Assembly: GCF_030546575.1 (NCBI RefSeq)
Contig: NZ_JAUOTN010000001.1
Location: forward strand, 682,001 to 746,000
Length of the DNA: 64,000 bases
Reading direction: 5' to 3'
Origin: Pontibacter coccineus
GTDB lineage: Bacteria; Bacteroidota; Bacteroidia; Cytophagales; Hymenobacteraceae
Shown here one piece after another: positions 18,749 to 28,764 of the stretch. The position numbers and the translations under genes are program-made. Positions within the stretch are counted from its first letter, which is position 1, and every line of letters begins with the position of its first letter. The notes below the pieces were generated by a model. That model made no database searches. It had not been told where the DNA came from and saw only the letters and a list, made by a program, of their open reading frames with translations.

Positions 18749-20365
18749 TTAGTCTACATTGTCATGCAGAAAACGGTTGTCGCCCAGTATCTCGTTGTCA
18801 TCGTTCAGGTTGAAACGGGAGATGTTGCGCTCTGAGGAATGCGCCACTGAATCAAGGGCCACATTGCGGCGCAGGTAAGCAGGCACATCCATTTTTTCTT
18901 TCATCGCTTCGCTCGTCGTCATATCCGTGCTCAGCATTTTCAGGCGCTCACGGCGCTCAATGGCTTTTTGTCGCATCAACTCACGCTCTGCTTCCAGACG
19001 CTTCGCTTCACGCGTGGCATAGTCTTCCTGCTGTGGAGCACCAAAGCCGTTGCCGAACTCTTGTGTGGTAGAGCCTTCCAGGTTAAAAACGCGGCGCTGC
19101 GGCTGCTGCTGAACGGGCTGCTGAGGCTGTGGTGCCTGTGGCTGCTGGTACTGCTGCTGTTGCGGGGCCTGCGGCTGCACCGGCTGTTGCGGCTGCTCTA
19201 CCATCGGACGACGGATCTCGAACTGCTGCTGCACGGGCTGCGGCGGCTGAGGCGTAGCAACAGGTGCTACCACTGGCTCAGGCACGAAGTTCACCATTTT
19301 GGGCTGCTCCGGCTTGGCTGGCTCAGCTACTTCTATTTTTTTTTGGCTTTCCAGGTCAAATACTGTTTTTTTTGGCTCGATGATCGCCTCAGCACTGCTG
19401 GCAAAACCAGTGGCGATTACGGTCACGCGGATGCTCTGACCCAATGAAGAGTCGATACCGTGGCCGAAGATCACTTCTGCCTCCTGACCGGCTTTGTCCT
19501 GGATGTATTCCGTGATCTCAGTCAGTTCATCCATTTCCAGTTCCGCCTGGTCACCAGACATGATAGAAAGGAGGATCTTCTGAGCACCGTGGATATCAGT
19601 GTTGTTAAGCAAAGGAGAAGAAAGCGCCTCTTCAGCAGCTCGGAGCGCACGCCCCTCACCTTCTGTCGTTGCAGAACCCATCACTGCAGCTCCAGAATCT
19701 TTCATAACCGTTTTCACGTCTTCGAAGTCGACGTTGATCTCGGCTGTTACGGTAATGATTTCAGCAATAGATTTAGCGGCTGTGGTCAGCACGTTGTCGG
19801 CCTTCGCGAAAGCCTCACGGATCGCCAGGTTACCGAACATCTCACGCAGCTTGTCATTGAGGATCACAAGGATCGTGTCGCAGTTTTCGCTCAGTTCCTT
19901 GATACCGTTTTCTGCGGCAATCTTTTTCTTTCTGCCTTCGAAGCCAAACGGCGCCGTTACGATACCTACTGTCAGGATACCCAGTTCTTTAGCGACTTTA
20001 GCAATGACAGGTGCAGCACCCGTACCAGTACCACCTCCCATACCAGCGGTAATGAATACCATTTTGGTATCGTTGCTGAGTAGCTCACGTATCTCCTCCT
20101 TGCTTTCAAGGGCGGCGTGCTTTCCTTTCTCAGGGTTGGCTCCGGCTCCCAGACCTTCGGTCAGGTTAAGGCCAATCTGAAGTCTGTTGGGTACGCTGCT
20201 GCTTTTCAAGGCTTGCATATCCGTGTTGCAAATCACGAACTCTACATCCTTGATGCCTTGGCCATACATGAAGTTTACCGCGTTGCTGCCTCCACCTCCG
20301 ACGCCAATCACCTTAATGATGGACTTGCCGCTTGCCGGCAGGTCAAAACTGTACATTGATGTCAT
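18749..20365 (-). CDS. ftsZ: Cell division GTPase FtsZ
   Basis: Tubulin-like GTPase that forms the Z-ring at mid-cell. The GTP-binding tubulin signature GGGTGTG is at residues 110-116. At 538 residues it is longer than the 380-400 of E. coli FtsZ because of a glutamine/proline-rich linker (about residues 360-450). After the linker comes a charged, probably helical stretch (AKRLEAERELMRQKAIERRE) and then the conserved tail DVPAYLRR that in the family binds FtsA. It is the last gene of the dcw cluster, 46 nt after ftsA. Confidence 0.97.
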   Translation of the reverse strand: MTSMYSFDLPASGKSIIKVIGVGGGGSNAVNFMYGQGIKDVEFVICNTDMQALKSSSVPNRLQIGLNLTEGLGAGANPEKGKHAALESKEEIRELLSNDTKMVFITAGMGGGTGTGAAPVIAKVAKELGILTVGIVTAPFGFEGRKKKIAAENGIKELSENCDTILVILNDKLREMFGNLAIREAFAKADNVLTTAAKSIAEIITVTAEINVDFEDVKTVMKDSGAAVMGSATTEGEGRALRAAEEALSSPLLNNTDIHGAQKILLSIMSGDQAELEMDELTEITEYIQDKAGQEAEVIFGHGIDSSLGQSIRVTVIATGFASSAEAIIEPKKTVFDLESQKKIEVAEPAKPEQPKMVNFVPEPVVAPVATPQPPQPVQQQFEIRRPMVEQPQQPVQPQAPQQQQYQQPQAPQPQQPVQQQPQRRVFNLEGSTTQEFGNGFGAPQQEDYATREAKRLEAERELMRQKAIERRERLKMLSTDMTTSEAMKEKMDVPAYLRRNVALDSVAHSSERNISRFNLNDDNEILGDNRFLHDNVD

Positions 20366-20411
20366 ACTAAAATCTCCTGCTATTATGGGTTTCTAATAAT
20401 TATGCTTCTAC

Positions 20412-21707
20412 CTAATCGATGTCGTCCGACAAAAGACCTTTAAGTCTGTCGAGCAATCTTTTGCTGCTGCCTTCTTTGTTGGCAGTTTTGGTTACTACTT
20501 TATTGTATACTTCCGGTTGCTGCTGTACCTCCACATGCTTCTCTTCGCGCTGGTCGAGCGACTGATAGCCGGCCAGCACCAGGCCAACGCCTGTTGCATG
20601 CATCGGGCTCTTCACCGCGTCGATCTTCGACTTGCCCAGGTGCTCGTTCGGATAGCCAATGCGGGTATCCATGCCGGTGATGTACTCTACCAACTGCACC
20701 AGGTTCTGGAGCTGCGCGCCACCACCGGTGATCACGATGCCTGCCGCCAGGCTATTGCTATACCCTGAACGAACAATCTCTGAGTAAATCAGTTCCACGA
20801 TCTCCTCCATTCTCGCCTCAATAATGTAGGCCAGGTTCTTCAAAGAGATTTCCTTTGGTGTGCGGTCACGCAAGCCAGGTATGGAAACGATCTCGTTATC
20901 TGAAGCCTCATCAGCAATCGCCTTCCCAAACTTCACTTTCAGCTGCTCCGCCTGGTTTTGCATCACCATGCAGCCCTGCTTGATGTCGGAGGTGATGATG
21001 TTGCCGCCGAATGGAAGAACTGCCGTATGGCGGATAATATTGTCTTTGAAAATGGCAAGATCAGTCGTGCCACCGCCAATGTCAACCAGCGCCACCCCTG
21101 CTTCCTTCTCCTCGTCGCTGAGCACCGACATGCTCGAGGCAAGCGGCTCCAGGATCAGGTTGTCAATTTCCAGTCCGGCACGGGCGATGCATTTGTTGAT
21201 GTTGCTGATCGCGTTTGACTGCGCGGTGATGATATGGAAGTTGCCCTCCAGACGCACACCCGACATACCTACCGGGTCGGTAATTCCTTCCTCGTAGTCT
21301 ACTTTGTACTCCTGCGGCATCACGTGAATGATCTCGCTGCCGGGAGGTGTCACCAAACGGTACATGTCATTGGTCAGACGATTCACATCGTCTATCGTAA
21401 TCTCATCGTCGGTCATCTGACGCGTGATGCTGCCATTGTGCTGCAGGCTCTTGATGTGCTGACCGGCAATGCCCACATTCACTACCTTGATGTTGATGCT
21501 CGCCTGATCTTCGGCCTGCTGAACGGCTTTCCTGATCGCCTCTACGGTTTTGTCGATATTGCTGACAATACCGCGTACCACCCCTTCCGAGATGGCTTTG
21601 CCCATCCCAAGAATTTCCAGCTTTCCATACTCATTCTTCCGACCAACAAGTGCGCAAACTTTGGTTGTGCCGATGTCCAAGCCTACTACAATTTTGTCGT
21701 TCTGCAT
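20412..21707 (-). CDS. ftsA: Cell division protein FtsA
   Basis: Actin-like ATPase that tethers FtsZ filaments to the membrane, 431 residues. The phosphate-1 motif is VGLDIGTTKVCALVG, the phosphate-2 motif is GVALVDIGGGTTDLAIF, and the adenosine motif is GIVITGGGAQLQN. A basic C-terminal segment (SSKRLLDRLKGLLSDD) suits an amphipathic membrane-targeting helix. It lies 12 nt downstream of ftsQ. Confidence 0.97.
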   Translation of the reverse strand: MQNDKIVVGLDIGTTKVCALVGRKNEYGKLEILGMGKAISEGVVRGIVSNIDKTVEAIRKAVQQAEDQASINIKVVNVGIAGQHIKSLQHNGSITRQMTDDEITIDDVNRLTNDMYRLVTPPGSEIIHVMPQEYKVDYEEGITDPVGMSGVRLEGNFHIITAQSNAISNINKCIARAGLEIDNLILEPLASSMSVLSDEEKEAGVALVDIGGGTTDLAIFKDNIIRHTAVLPFGGNIITSDIKQGCMVMQNQAEQLKVKFGKAIADEASDNEIVSIPGLRDRTPKEISLKNLAYIIEARMEEIVELIYSEIVRSGYSNSLAAGIVITGGGAQLQNLVQLVEYITGMDTRIGYPNEHLGKSKIDAVKSPMHATGVGLVLAGYQSLDQREEKHVEVQQQPEVYNKVVTKTANKEGSSKRLLDRLKGLLSDDID

Positions 21708-21719
21708 ATGCTGTATATG

Positions 21720-22481
21720 TTATTCACAAATTATCTGATCTTCGTATTCCACGTTGACTCTCTTATATTTATCCCAGCCCATCACGGGTAGTACCTCTTT
21801 ATAAAAGACCATCAACTTCTTAAATTTTTGTTCCGCCTCGTTCGGTTTTCCAAACTCAATGGTATGCTCCCCCACCTGCGGCAGGAAAGTTACTTTGCCC
21901 TTCTCATCGATATGCATCTGGGCTAACTGGGCTTTCCAAAACTGATCGTTTTCAATGAAACGCAGCAGGGAAAGGTAGGCCCGGCCTGTAGAGTCCTGGA
22001 AGAAATCCCGGCCGAAAGGTCTGCCGGACTGGGTCTTCGTAATAGGTATGACACGAGCGGTGTATCTGTCGGAGAGAGGCAGCATATTCCCCTCTGCGTC
22101 GATGTAGACATCCTGATCTGGTCGTATAATTCTAGCTATAGGCCTGTTCTGTTTTATGCTTACTTGTATGGTGCCGTCCAATGCCTTGAACACTTCTGCT
22201 TCTTTCACAAAGCTGTGCGCTTCAATGCGCTTTTCCAAGTTCTTCAGGTCAATCTGCTGGTTGGGCAAACCCTCCAGTTTTCGTTCGCCCTCACGGGTCA
22301 GGAGGTCTCTTACTTCCTCTTCCCCAATAAAGTAATTATTGTACTCATTATCAATTGTTATTGACACTTTCTCACACTTTTTTTCATTTTGGCGAGAAGA
22401 AGCGAACCCTGCAAGTGCAGCGATGGTGACCACGCAACAACATGCAAAAATTAAAGATTTTATTTTATTATTCAAGCCCAT
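21720..22481 (-). CDS. ftsQ: Cell division protein FtsQ/DivIB
   Basis: Bitopic divisome protein of 253 residues: a short cytoplasmic tail, one helix (SLIFACCCVVTIAALAGFA) and a periplasmic POTRA/FtsQ region (VKEAEVFKALDGTIQVSIKQNRPIARI split over about residues 70-105). The sequence is diverged, as usual in this phylum. The assignment rests on position between murC and ftsA, size and topology. It starts one base after the murC TGA. Confidence 0.9.
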   Translation of the reverse strand: MGLNNKIKSLIFACCCVVTIAALAGFASSRQNEKKCEKVSITIDNEYNNYFIGEEEVRDLLTREGERKLEGLPNQQIDLKNLEKRIEAHSFVKEAEVFKALDGTIQVSIKQNRPIARIIRPDQDVYIDAEGNMLPLSDRYTARVIPITKTQSGRPFGRDFFQDSTGRAYLSLLRFIENDQFWKAQLAQMHIDEKGKVTFLPQVGEHTIEFGKPNEAEQKFKKLMVFYKEVLPVMGWDKYKRVNVEYEDQIICE

Positions 22482-22482
22482 C

Positions 22483-23877
22483 TCAGTTATTTTCTAAAAT
22501 ATTCTTTATGGGCTTCACCAATGTATCGATATCGCCGGCTCCCACCGTCGCGAGTACCTCAAAATCAGCGTTTTCGGCTAAATAAGCCGCTACCTCCTCT
22601 TTATGCAATAGTATTTTTTTCGGACCGTTTACCAAGCCCAAAATCATTTCTGACGTCACGCCTTCAATTGGCTTTTCCCGTGCCGGGTATATGTCCAGCA
22701 GTATCAGTTCGTCGGCAGCACTCAAACTTTGTGCAAACTCGGTTGCAAAGTCGCGGGTACGGCTGAACAGATGCGGCTGAAACACCACCGTCAGCTTTTT
22801 AGCTGGGTAAATGGCACGTAAAGATGTCATGAACGCATCGATCTCTTTCGGATGGTGCGCATAGTCGTCAATGTATACCTGCCCCTGCCCTTCGTACACG
22901 ATTTCAAAGCGACGCTTCACCCCTCTGTATGTTGCCAGCGCCTCGCGCAGCCTGTCTTCTGAAACGCCCATGAGTTGACCCGCTATCAGCGCGGCCAGCG
23001 CATTCTCCACATTGTGGTATCCGGGCAAAGCCAGTTTCAGACGGGCTATGTTACCGAAGGGTGTCTCTGCGTCAAAACAAAAGCTGTACCCCTGTATCTC
23101 AAGCTGTTGCACACGGCTATCACCCTCGTTCAGGCTATAGCGGATCACCTGCACACCCTCCTGCACTTTTTCCAATAAGCGAGGGTCGGTGTCGCTGTGT
23201 AAAATCAAATAGCCGCCGGGCTTTACCTGACTGATGAACCTCTGAAAGGTCCTGATCAGTTCCTCTTTGTCACCATAAATATCCAGGTGATCGGGATCTG
23301 CCGAGGTCACGATGGCGATGTCCGGGTATAGCGTCAGGAAAGAGCGGTCGTACTCGTCTGCTTCCACTACAATCGTCTCCTGCTCAGCCGTGCCTTTGCC
23401 TATCAGAAGGTTCGAGTTCAGGTTGGTCGCTATACCTCCGAGGAACGCCGAACAGTCCACGCCGCCCTCGTGCAGCAGATGCGTCACGATAGAAGAAGTC
23501 GTTGTTTTGCCATGCGTTCCGGCCACAGCCACGGTATAGGCCGAACCTGTGATAATGCCCAGCACCTCCGAGCGCTTTTTGATAGTATAGCCCTGCGCCT
23601 TCAGGTAGGCCCACTCTGTATGCTCGGCAGGTATAGCCGGCGTGAGCACGACCAAGGTAGCTTCCTTGTTATCCAGTATTTCGCTTGGCAACTGGTTGAC
23701 ATCATCTTCATAATGCACCCGGATGCCCTCCTGCTCCAGCGCTTCAGTGAGTGGGGTGCGCGTTTTGTCATAACCCCAAACCGGAAGCCCCCGGGCATTG
23801 AACCAGCGGGCGATGGCACTCATGCCGATGCCGCCGATGCCAAGGAAATAGATATAGCTATAATCTTCCAGTCTCAC
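22483..23877 (-). CDS. murC: UDP-N-acetylmuramate--L-alanine ligase
   Basis: ATP-dependent Mur ligase that adds L-Ala to UDP-MurNAc. The N-terminal UDP-binding motif is FLGIGGIGMSAIARWF, the ATP loop is AGTHGKTTTS (about residues 119-128), and the C-terminal domain carries DDYAHHPKEI. Length is 464 residues, as in the family. I start at the GTG at 23877, which overlaps the murG stop (GTGA). A longer frame to 24138 only reads through murG in another frame. Confidence 0.96.
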   Translation of the reverse strand: MRLEDYSYIYFLGIGGIGMSAIARWFNARGLPVWGYDKTRTPLTEALEQEGIRVHYEDDVNQLPSEILDNKEATLVVLTPAIPAEHTEWAYLKAQGYTIKKRSEVLGIITGSAYTVAVAGTHGKTTTSSIVTHLLHEGGVDCSAFLGGIATNLNSNLLIGKGTAEQETIVVEADEYDRSFLTLYPDIAIVTSADPDHLDIYGDKEELIRTFQRFISQVKPGGYLILHSDTDPRLLEKVQEGVQVIRYSLNEGDSRVQQLEIQGYSFCFDAETPFGNIARLKLALPGYHNVENALAALIAGQLMGVSEDRLREALATYRGVKRRFEIVYEGQGQVYIDDYAHHPKEIDAFMTSLRAIYPAKKLTVVFQPHLFSRTRDFATEFAQSLSAADELILLDIYPAREKPIEGVTSEMILGLVNGPKKILLHKEEVAAYLAENADFEVLATVGAGDIDTLVKPIKNILENN

Positions 23878-24986
23878 TTGATCAACTTTAACAATTCGTT
23901 TACAATATCGACAGCGGCATTTGGCCGCGCCAGTTTCAGTATGTTCTGCGCCAGACGGTGCTGCTCTGCCTCGTTGCCGGCCAGCTCCAAGGCAGCCGGT
24001 ATAAGCTGTTGCTGCGCTTCGGCATCGCGCACCAGCAAGGCGGCCTGCTCCTGCACCAGCGACATGGCGTTTTTGGTCTGGTGGTCTTCGGCCACATTCG
24101 GTGAAGGCACCAGGATCGATGGCTTTCCGGCAAGGCACAGCTCCGAAATCGAAAGTGCTCCGGCCCTGGATACCACCACATCGGCGGCGGCATAGGCCAG
24201 ATCCATCTGCCGGATGAAATCGAAGGTGCGTATACCTGCGTTGGCAAATGGTTTCTCCAGTTCCTGTGCCTGCGGATAAAATACTCTGCCCGTCTGCCAG
24301 ATCAGTTGGTAGCCCGCCTCTGCGACTTGCTGCAAACCAGCGGCCATACTCTGGTTAATGGTTCTGGCACCCAGGCTTCCGCCTATCACCAGGATGGTTT
24401 TCTTTTCAGAAGTCAGTCCGAAGTGCAGCAAGGCCTCACGGCGCTTGCCTTCGAGCTCCATAATATCTTTTCGAACCGGGTTGCCCGTCAGCACTAGCTT
24501 ATCAGCCGGGAAGAAGGCATCCATGTTGTTGTAAGCCACGCATATTTTCTGCACCCGCTTTGCCAACAGTTTGTTGGTGATGCCGGCATAGGAGTTCTGC
24601 TCCTGAACAAGCGCCGGTATACCTTGCTTGGTCGCCGCGTACAACAGCGGACCACTCGCATAGCCACCCACGCCCACCACCGCATCCGGCTTAAAATCAC
24701 GGATGATCTTGTTCGACATCCGGATACTGGAGATCACTTTCCAGGGGAAAGAGAGGTTATCCAGTGTGAGGCGGCGCTGCAGCCCGCTGATCCAGAGACC
24801 CACGATCTTATACCCTGCTTCCGGCACACGCGTCATTTCCATACGCCCGATCGCTCCTACAAACAGGATCTCCGCATCAGGGTGCACCACCTTGATCTGG
24901 TTGGCAATGGCAATGGCCGGGTAGATGTGCCCGCCGGTGCCGCCACCGCTGATGATGAAGCGATATGGACGCTGCGGATTAGGCAT
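23874..24986 (-). CDS. murG: UDP-GlcNAc:lipid I N-acetylglucosaminyltransferase
   Basis: Membrane-associated glycosyltransferase (GT28) that converts lipid I to lipid II. The N-terminal glycine loop is SGGGTGGHIYPAIAIA and the second is IGGSLGARTINQSM near residue 190. The UDP-GlcNAc segment is SRAGALSISELCLAGKPSILVPSP. The ATG at 24986 overlaps the ftsW stop by 8 nt (ATGCCTAA), the same junction as hydrolase-folK. An upstream ATG at 25013 is possible but extends further into ftsW. Confidence 0.96.
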   Translation of the reverse strand: MPNPQRPYRFIISGGGTGGHIYPAIAIANQIKVVHPDAEILFVGAIGRMEMTRVPEAGYKIVGLWISGLQRRLTLDNLSFPWKVISSIRMSNKIIRDFKPDAVVGVGGYASGPLLYAATKQGIPALVQEQNSYAGITNKLLAKRVQKICVAYNNMDAFFPADKLVLTGNPVRKDIMELEGKRREALLHFGLTSEKKTILVIGGSLGARTINQSMAAGLQQVAEAGYQLIWQTGRVFYPQAQELEKPFANAGIRTFDFIRQMDLAYAAADVVVSRAGALSISELCLAGKPSILVPSPNVAEDHQTKNAMSLVQEQAALLVRDAEAQQQLIPAALELAGNEAEQHRLAQNILKLARPNAAVDIVNELLKLIK

Positions 24987-26127
24987 TTGCCGACACTTTA
25001 GCGGTTGGACCAAATGTTTCCTCTGCCTTCACGGTACGGCTCACGCTCAGGATGATCCCGATGGAAATACCCGTAAAGATCAGGGACGTCCCCCCCATAC
25101 TCAGGAGCGGCAATGGCAAACCCGTAATCGGACCCAGTCCTACGGCCACGCCCATGTTGATCATCCCCTGCAGCACCAGACTGAAACTCAGACCGGCTGC
25201 CAGCAAACCGCCGAAGGCACCGTTGCTTTTCGTGACCGTGACTAACCCCCTATAGAGCAAGGCCAGGTATAGGAAGAGTACCAACACCCCTCCCAGCAAA
25301 CCGTATTCCTCCAGGATAATCGCGTAGATGAAGTCAGAGTAAGGGTGCGGCAGAATATCGCGCTGGTCGCTATTGCCCGGGCCTTTGCCCACCACGCCGC
25401 CTGTAGCGATCGCGATGTAAGATTGCTCGAGCTGGAAAGCGGTTTCGGATTCGTCAAAGAAAGCCTCTACCCGGCTGATGGCCGTACCCAGACGCTGACC
25501 AGCCGCCAAACCAGTGCCGCCCAACATAGCACCCGCTATTACAAAAACTGCTAGTGATTTCATCGGCACACGTCCGATGAACATCAGCAAAAGGCTTGTC
25601 AGGAACAGCAACACCGCTGTGGAGGTGTTTGTCAGGGCGATAAGGGCGCAGATGAAGCCAGTCCAGGCAAAGATCGGCAGCAGGTTGCGTTTCCAGTCAT
25701 CCAGGTTGTTTTGCTTTTTCGAGAGCATACTGGCCAGGTATGAGATCAGGGCCAGTTTCGCCAAATCCGAAGGCTGGAAGGTCTGGTTGATCACGGGAAT
25801 GGTGATCCAACGGGACGCTTCGTTGATGTTCGAACCAAAGAAGAAGGTATAGAGCAACAGCGGGACCGCCAAGATGAGCGCCACCAGCGATAATCGGGAA
25901 TAGTAACGGTAGTCGATCTTGTGCGCCAGCCACATAAAGGCCAGTCCGATGAAGATCAGGGAAGAGTGCTTAAAGAGGAAGTACTCCGTGTTACCGTCTT
26001 TTTGCTTATAGGCCAGGGTACCGGTAGCCGAATACACGACTGCCACGCTGATAAGCGAGAACATCAGCACGATGCCCCAAAGCACTGCGTCCCCTTTCAG
26101 GTTGCGCTGTAACCACTGCTTGATCAT
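24979..26127 (-). CDS. ftsW: Septal peptidoglycan polymerase FtsW (SEDS family)
   Basis: Polytopic membrane protein of 382 residues with about ten helices. SEDS hallmarks are KHSSLIFIGL near the N-terminus, FQPSDLAKLALISYLASML near residue 115, and the C-terminal GITTLPLPLLSxGG-like stretch, here GPITGLPLPLLSMGGTS. It works with FtsI to polymerise lipid II at the septum. Placed between murD and murG as in many dcw clusters. Confidence 0.95.
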   Translation of the reverse strand: MIKQWLQRNLKGDAVLWGIVLMFSLISVAVVYSATGTLAYKQKDGNTEYFLFKHSSLIFIGLAFMWLAHKIDYRYYSRLSLVALILAVPLLLYTFFFGSNINEASRWITIPVINQTFQPSDLAKLALISYLASMLSKKQNNLDDWKRNLLPIFAWTGFICALIALTNTSTAVLLFLTSLLLMFIGRVPMKSLAVFVIAGAMLGGTGLAAGQRLGTAISRVEAFFDESETAFQLEQSYIAIATGGVVGKGPGNSDQRDILPHPYSDFIYAIILEEYGLLGGVLVLFLYLALLYRGLVTVTKSNGAFGGLLAAGLSFSLVLQGMINMGVAVGLGPITGLPLPLLSMGGTSLIFTGISIGIILSVSRTVKAEETFGPTAKVSANA

Positions 26128-26153
26128 AATACCTTTGGCTAAAAATTAAAAAC

Positions 26154-27497
26154 TTACTTTTTCAAAACTATCTTCTCCACGGCCTCCTGGAAGCGCTGCC
26201 CCCGGTGCTCGTAATTGTTGAACAAATCGAAACTCGCGCAGGCCGGTGACAACAGCACTACATCCCCCGGCGTCGACAGCAATTTGCCCATGCGCACGGC
26301 ATACTCGATCGAAGTTGTTTCCACTACCACCGGTACGATGCGCCCGAACGCTTCTTTCAGCTTGTCGTTGTCCTTGCCCAGGCACACCAGCACTTTCACT
26401 TTCTCTTTGGCCAGTTCGGTAAGCACGCTGTAGTCGTTGCCTTTGTCCACGCCGCCCGCTATCCAGATGATCGGCTGTTTTATACCTTCCAGGGCATAGT
26501 AAACGGCTTCCACGTTAGTTGCTTTCGAGTCGTTGATGTAGGTGACTTCCCTTGACACCGTGATCACCTGCAAGCGGTGTTCGGCGTTCTCAAAAGTCTC
26601 CAGTCCTTTTTCAATCTGGCTGTCGGCTACCCCCATCAGTTTCGCGACTGCCACAGCGGCCATCGTGTTGTACTGGTTGTGCTTGCCGATCAGGGCAGAG
26701 CGCGAGGCATCGATATCACCTTCGAAGAACCTGACGTTTACTTTGACACGTGTTCCTTCACATAGTACTTTCGCACCTTCCGTTGCCTGGAGCGAGAATG
26801 GGACTGTGGTTCCGCCAAAAGACGCAGAATCGAACGCATTACGGATAATATCATCATCGTTGTTTAAGATAAAATAGTCCGCGCCGCTCATGTTCTGCGC
26901 AATGCGCAACTTGGAGGCGGCGTACTTGTTCATGTCATAGCCATACCGGTCAAGGTGGTCTGGCGTAATATTTAACAGTACTCCAATATGTGCTTTGAAC
27001 TGGTACATGTTGTCGAGCTGAAAACTGCTCAGCTCCACCACGTAGTACTCGTGTTTGTTGTCAATCACTTTCTCGGCCAAACTCTCGCCGATGTTACCCG
27101 CCAGGCCCACGTTTATACCTGCGTTTTTCAGCAAATGGTAAGTCAGCAAGGTCGTCGTGGTCTTGCCGTTGGTACCGGTGATGCAAATGAACTTCGCGTC
27201 CGTATACCTGCCGGCGAACTCAATTTCCGATATCACCGGAATGCCGCGCTTGATGGCTTCCTGAATGATCGCCGCATTCTCCGGTATACCCGGGCTTTTG
27301 ATGATCTCGTTGGCTTCCAGGATGCGCTCGAAGGTATGGGTGCCCTCTTCGTAAGGTATAGCCGCTGTTGCCAGCTTGGCCTTGTATACCTCCTTGATCT
27401 GACCCATGTCGGACACGAACACATCCAGCCCCTTGGCCTTGGCCAGCAATGCTGCCCCAACGCCACTTTCTCCCGCTCCGAGTATCGCTAGTTTCAT
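26154..27497 (-). CDS. murD: UDP-N-acetylmuramoyl-L-alanine--D-glutamate ligase
   Basis: Cytoplasmic Mur ligase, 447 residues. The N-terminal nucleotide fold is ILGAGESGVGAALLA. The ATP loop is ITGTNGKTTTT (about 106-116), the LNITPDHLDRYG motif is near residue 185, and the C-terminal WIAGGVDKGNDY and LLSPACASFDLFNNYEHRG segments are diagnostic for MurD. It lies 5 nt downstream of mraY. Confidence 0.97.
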   Translation of the reverse strand: MKLAILGAGESGVGAALLAKAKGLDVFVSDMGQIKEVYKAKLATAAIPYEEGTHTFERILEANEIIKSPGIPENAAIIQEAIKRGIPVISEIEFAGRYTDAKFICITGTNGKTTTTLLTYHLLKNAGINVGLAGNIGESLAEKVIDNKHEYYVVELSSFQLDNMYQFKAHIGVLLNITPDHLDRYGYDMNKYAASKLRIAQNMSGADYFILNNDDDIIRNAFDSASFGGTTVPFSLQATEGAKVLCEGTRVKVNVRFFEGDIDASRSALIGKHNQYNTMAAVAVAKLMGVADSQIEKGLETFENAEHRLQVITVSREVTYINDSKATNVEAVYYALEGIKQPIIWIAGGVDKGNDYSVLTELAKEKVKVLVCLGKDNDKLKEAFGRIVPVVVETTSIEYAVRMGKLLSTPGDVVLLSPACASFDLFNNYEHRGQRFQEAVEKIVLKK

Positions 27498-27502
27498 AGT
27501 GC

Positions 27503-28723
27503 CTATCTCAGTTTAAGGGTTGCCAATGTCAAAATCGCCAGCATGATGCCCACGATCCAGAAACGCGAAACGATCTTGGATTCGTGGTAGCCGTTCTTCT
27601 GGTAATGGTGGTGCAGCGGCGACATCTTGAAGATGCGTCGGCCTTCACCGTATTTTTTCTTCGTATACTTGAAGTAGCTCACTTGCAGCATCACCGACAG
27701 GTTCTCAATCAGGAAAATGCCGCACAGGATAGGTATCAGCAATTCTTTGCGCACGATCAGGGCCATTACCGCAATGATACCGCCAATCGCCAAACTGCCC
27801 GTATCGCCCATGAACACCTGTGCCGGGTAAGAGTTATACCACAGGAAGCCCACACAGGCGCCCACAAAGGCCAGCGCGAAAATGGTCAGCTCACCCGAAT
27901 TTGGAATGAACATGATGTCCAGGTAGTCGGCAAAAATGGTGTTACCGGATATCCACGCAAAGATCGCCAGCGTCAGACCGATGATGGCCGACGTACCAGC
28001 CGCCAGCCCGTCGATACCGTCGGTGATGTTGGCACCGTTGGATACGGCCGTGATCACCAGGATCACAAAGGGGATATAGAGATAGCACGACCAGCCTGCG
28101 AAAAGCGGACCCGCGAAAGAGAACAGATTGCAGTAGTCGAGCTCGTTATTTTTGCGGAAAGGAATGGTTGTAATCATGGACTTGATGTCCACCCACTTGC
28201 TCGTGGCGTTCACGGCGGAGGTAGAACCATCGGTGAAAATGTACTGTCTTACGACAACATCGTCACTAAAGTATAGAGTCAAACCCACAATAATTCCTAA
28301 GCCAATCTGACCCAGTACCTTAAATTTTCCGGCCAGTCCTTCTTTATTCTTCTTGAATACCTTGATGTAGTCATCCAGAAAGCCGATCAACCCGAGCCAG
28401 ATCGTCGAAACGATCATCAACAACACGTAAATGTTATCCAGACGAGCGAAGAGAAGCGTTGGTACCAGGATAGCCAGCAGGATGATCAGACCACCCATGG
28501 TTGGGGTACCCTTTTTCTCCATCTGTCCTTCCAGACCCAGGTCGCGGATGCTTTCGCCTACCTGCTTGCGCTGCAGTAGCTTAATCAAACGACCGCCAAA
28601 AATCATTGCAATCAGCAATGAGGTAAGCGTTGCCATACCTGCCCTGAACGAGATGTATTGAAATACACCCGCCCCCAAAAGGTCGTATTCACGGTCAAGG
28701 TATGTAAAGAGATGGTAGAGCAT
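27503..28723 (-). CDS. mraY: Phospho-N-acetylmuramoyl-pentapeptide transferase
   Basis: Integral membrane enzyme making lipid I from UDP-MurNAc-pentapeptide and undecaprenyl phosphate. The 406-residue sequence has the family motifs [37 protein letters not shown] and [12 protein letters not shown], plus the C-terminal [10 protein letters not shown]. It is longer than E. coli MraY (360) by internal insertions, among them the [16 protein letters not shown] loop near residue 170. Confidence 0.97.
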   Translation of the reverse strand: MLYHLFTYLDREYDLLGAGVFQYISFRAGMATLTSLLIAMIFGGRLIKLLQRKQVGESIRDLGLEGQMEKKGTPTMGGLIILLAILVPTLLFARLDNIYVLLMIVSTIWLGLIGFLDDYIKVFKKNKEGLAGKFKVLGQIGLGIIVGLTLYFSDDVVVRQYIFTDGSTSAVNATSKWVDIKSMITTIPFRKNNELDYCNLFSFAGPLFAGWSCYLYIPFVILVITAVSNGANITDGIDGLAAGTSAIIGLTLAIFAWISGNTIFADYLDIMFIPNSGELTIFALAFVGACVGFLWYNSYPAQVFMGDTGSLAIGGIIAVMALIVRKELLIPILCGIFLIENLSVMLQVSYFKYTKKKYGEGRRIFKMSPLHHHYQKNGYHESKIVSRFWIVGIMLAILTLATLKLR

Positions 28724-28764
28724 TTAATCTATCGTCTGTTCGTAATTCTGTTGTTTTCTATAGC

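Noticed and set aside
23878-24138. N-terminal extension of murC
   Set aside because: The added residues (Ala/Gly/Arg-rich) come from murG read in another frame. The GTG at 23877 overlapping the murG stop gives the normal MurC N-terminus.
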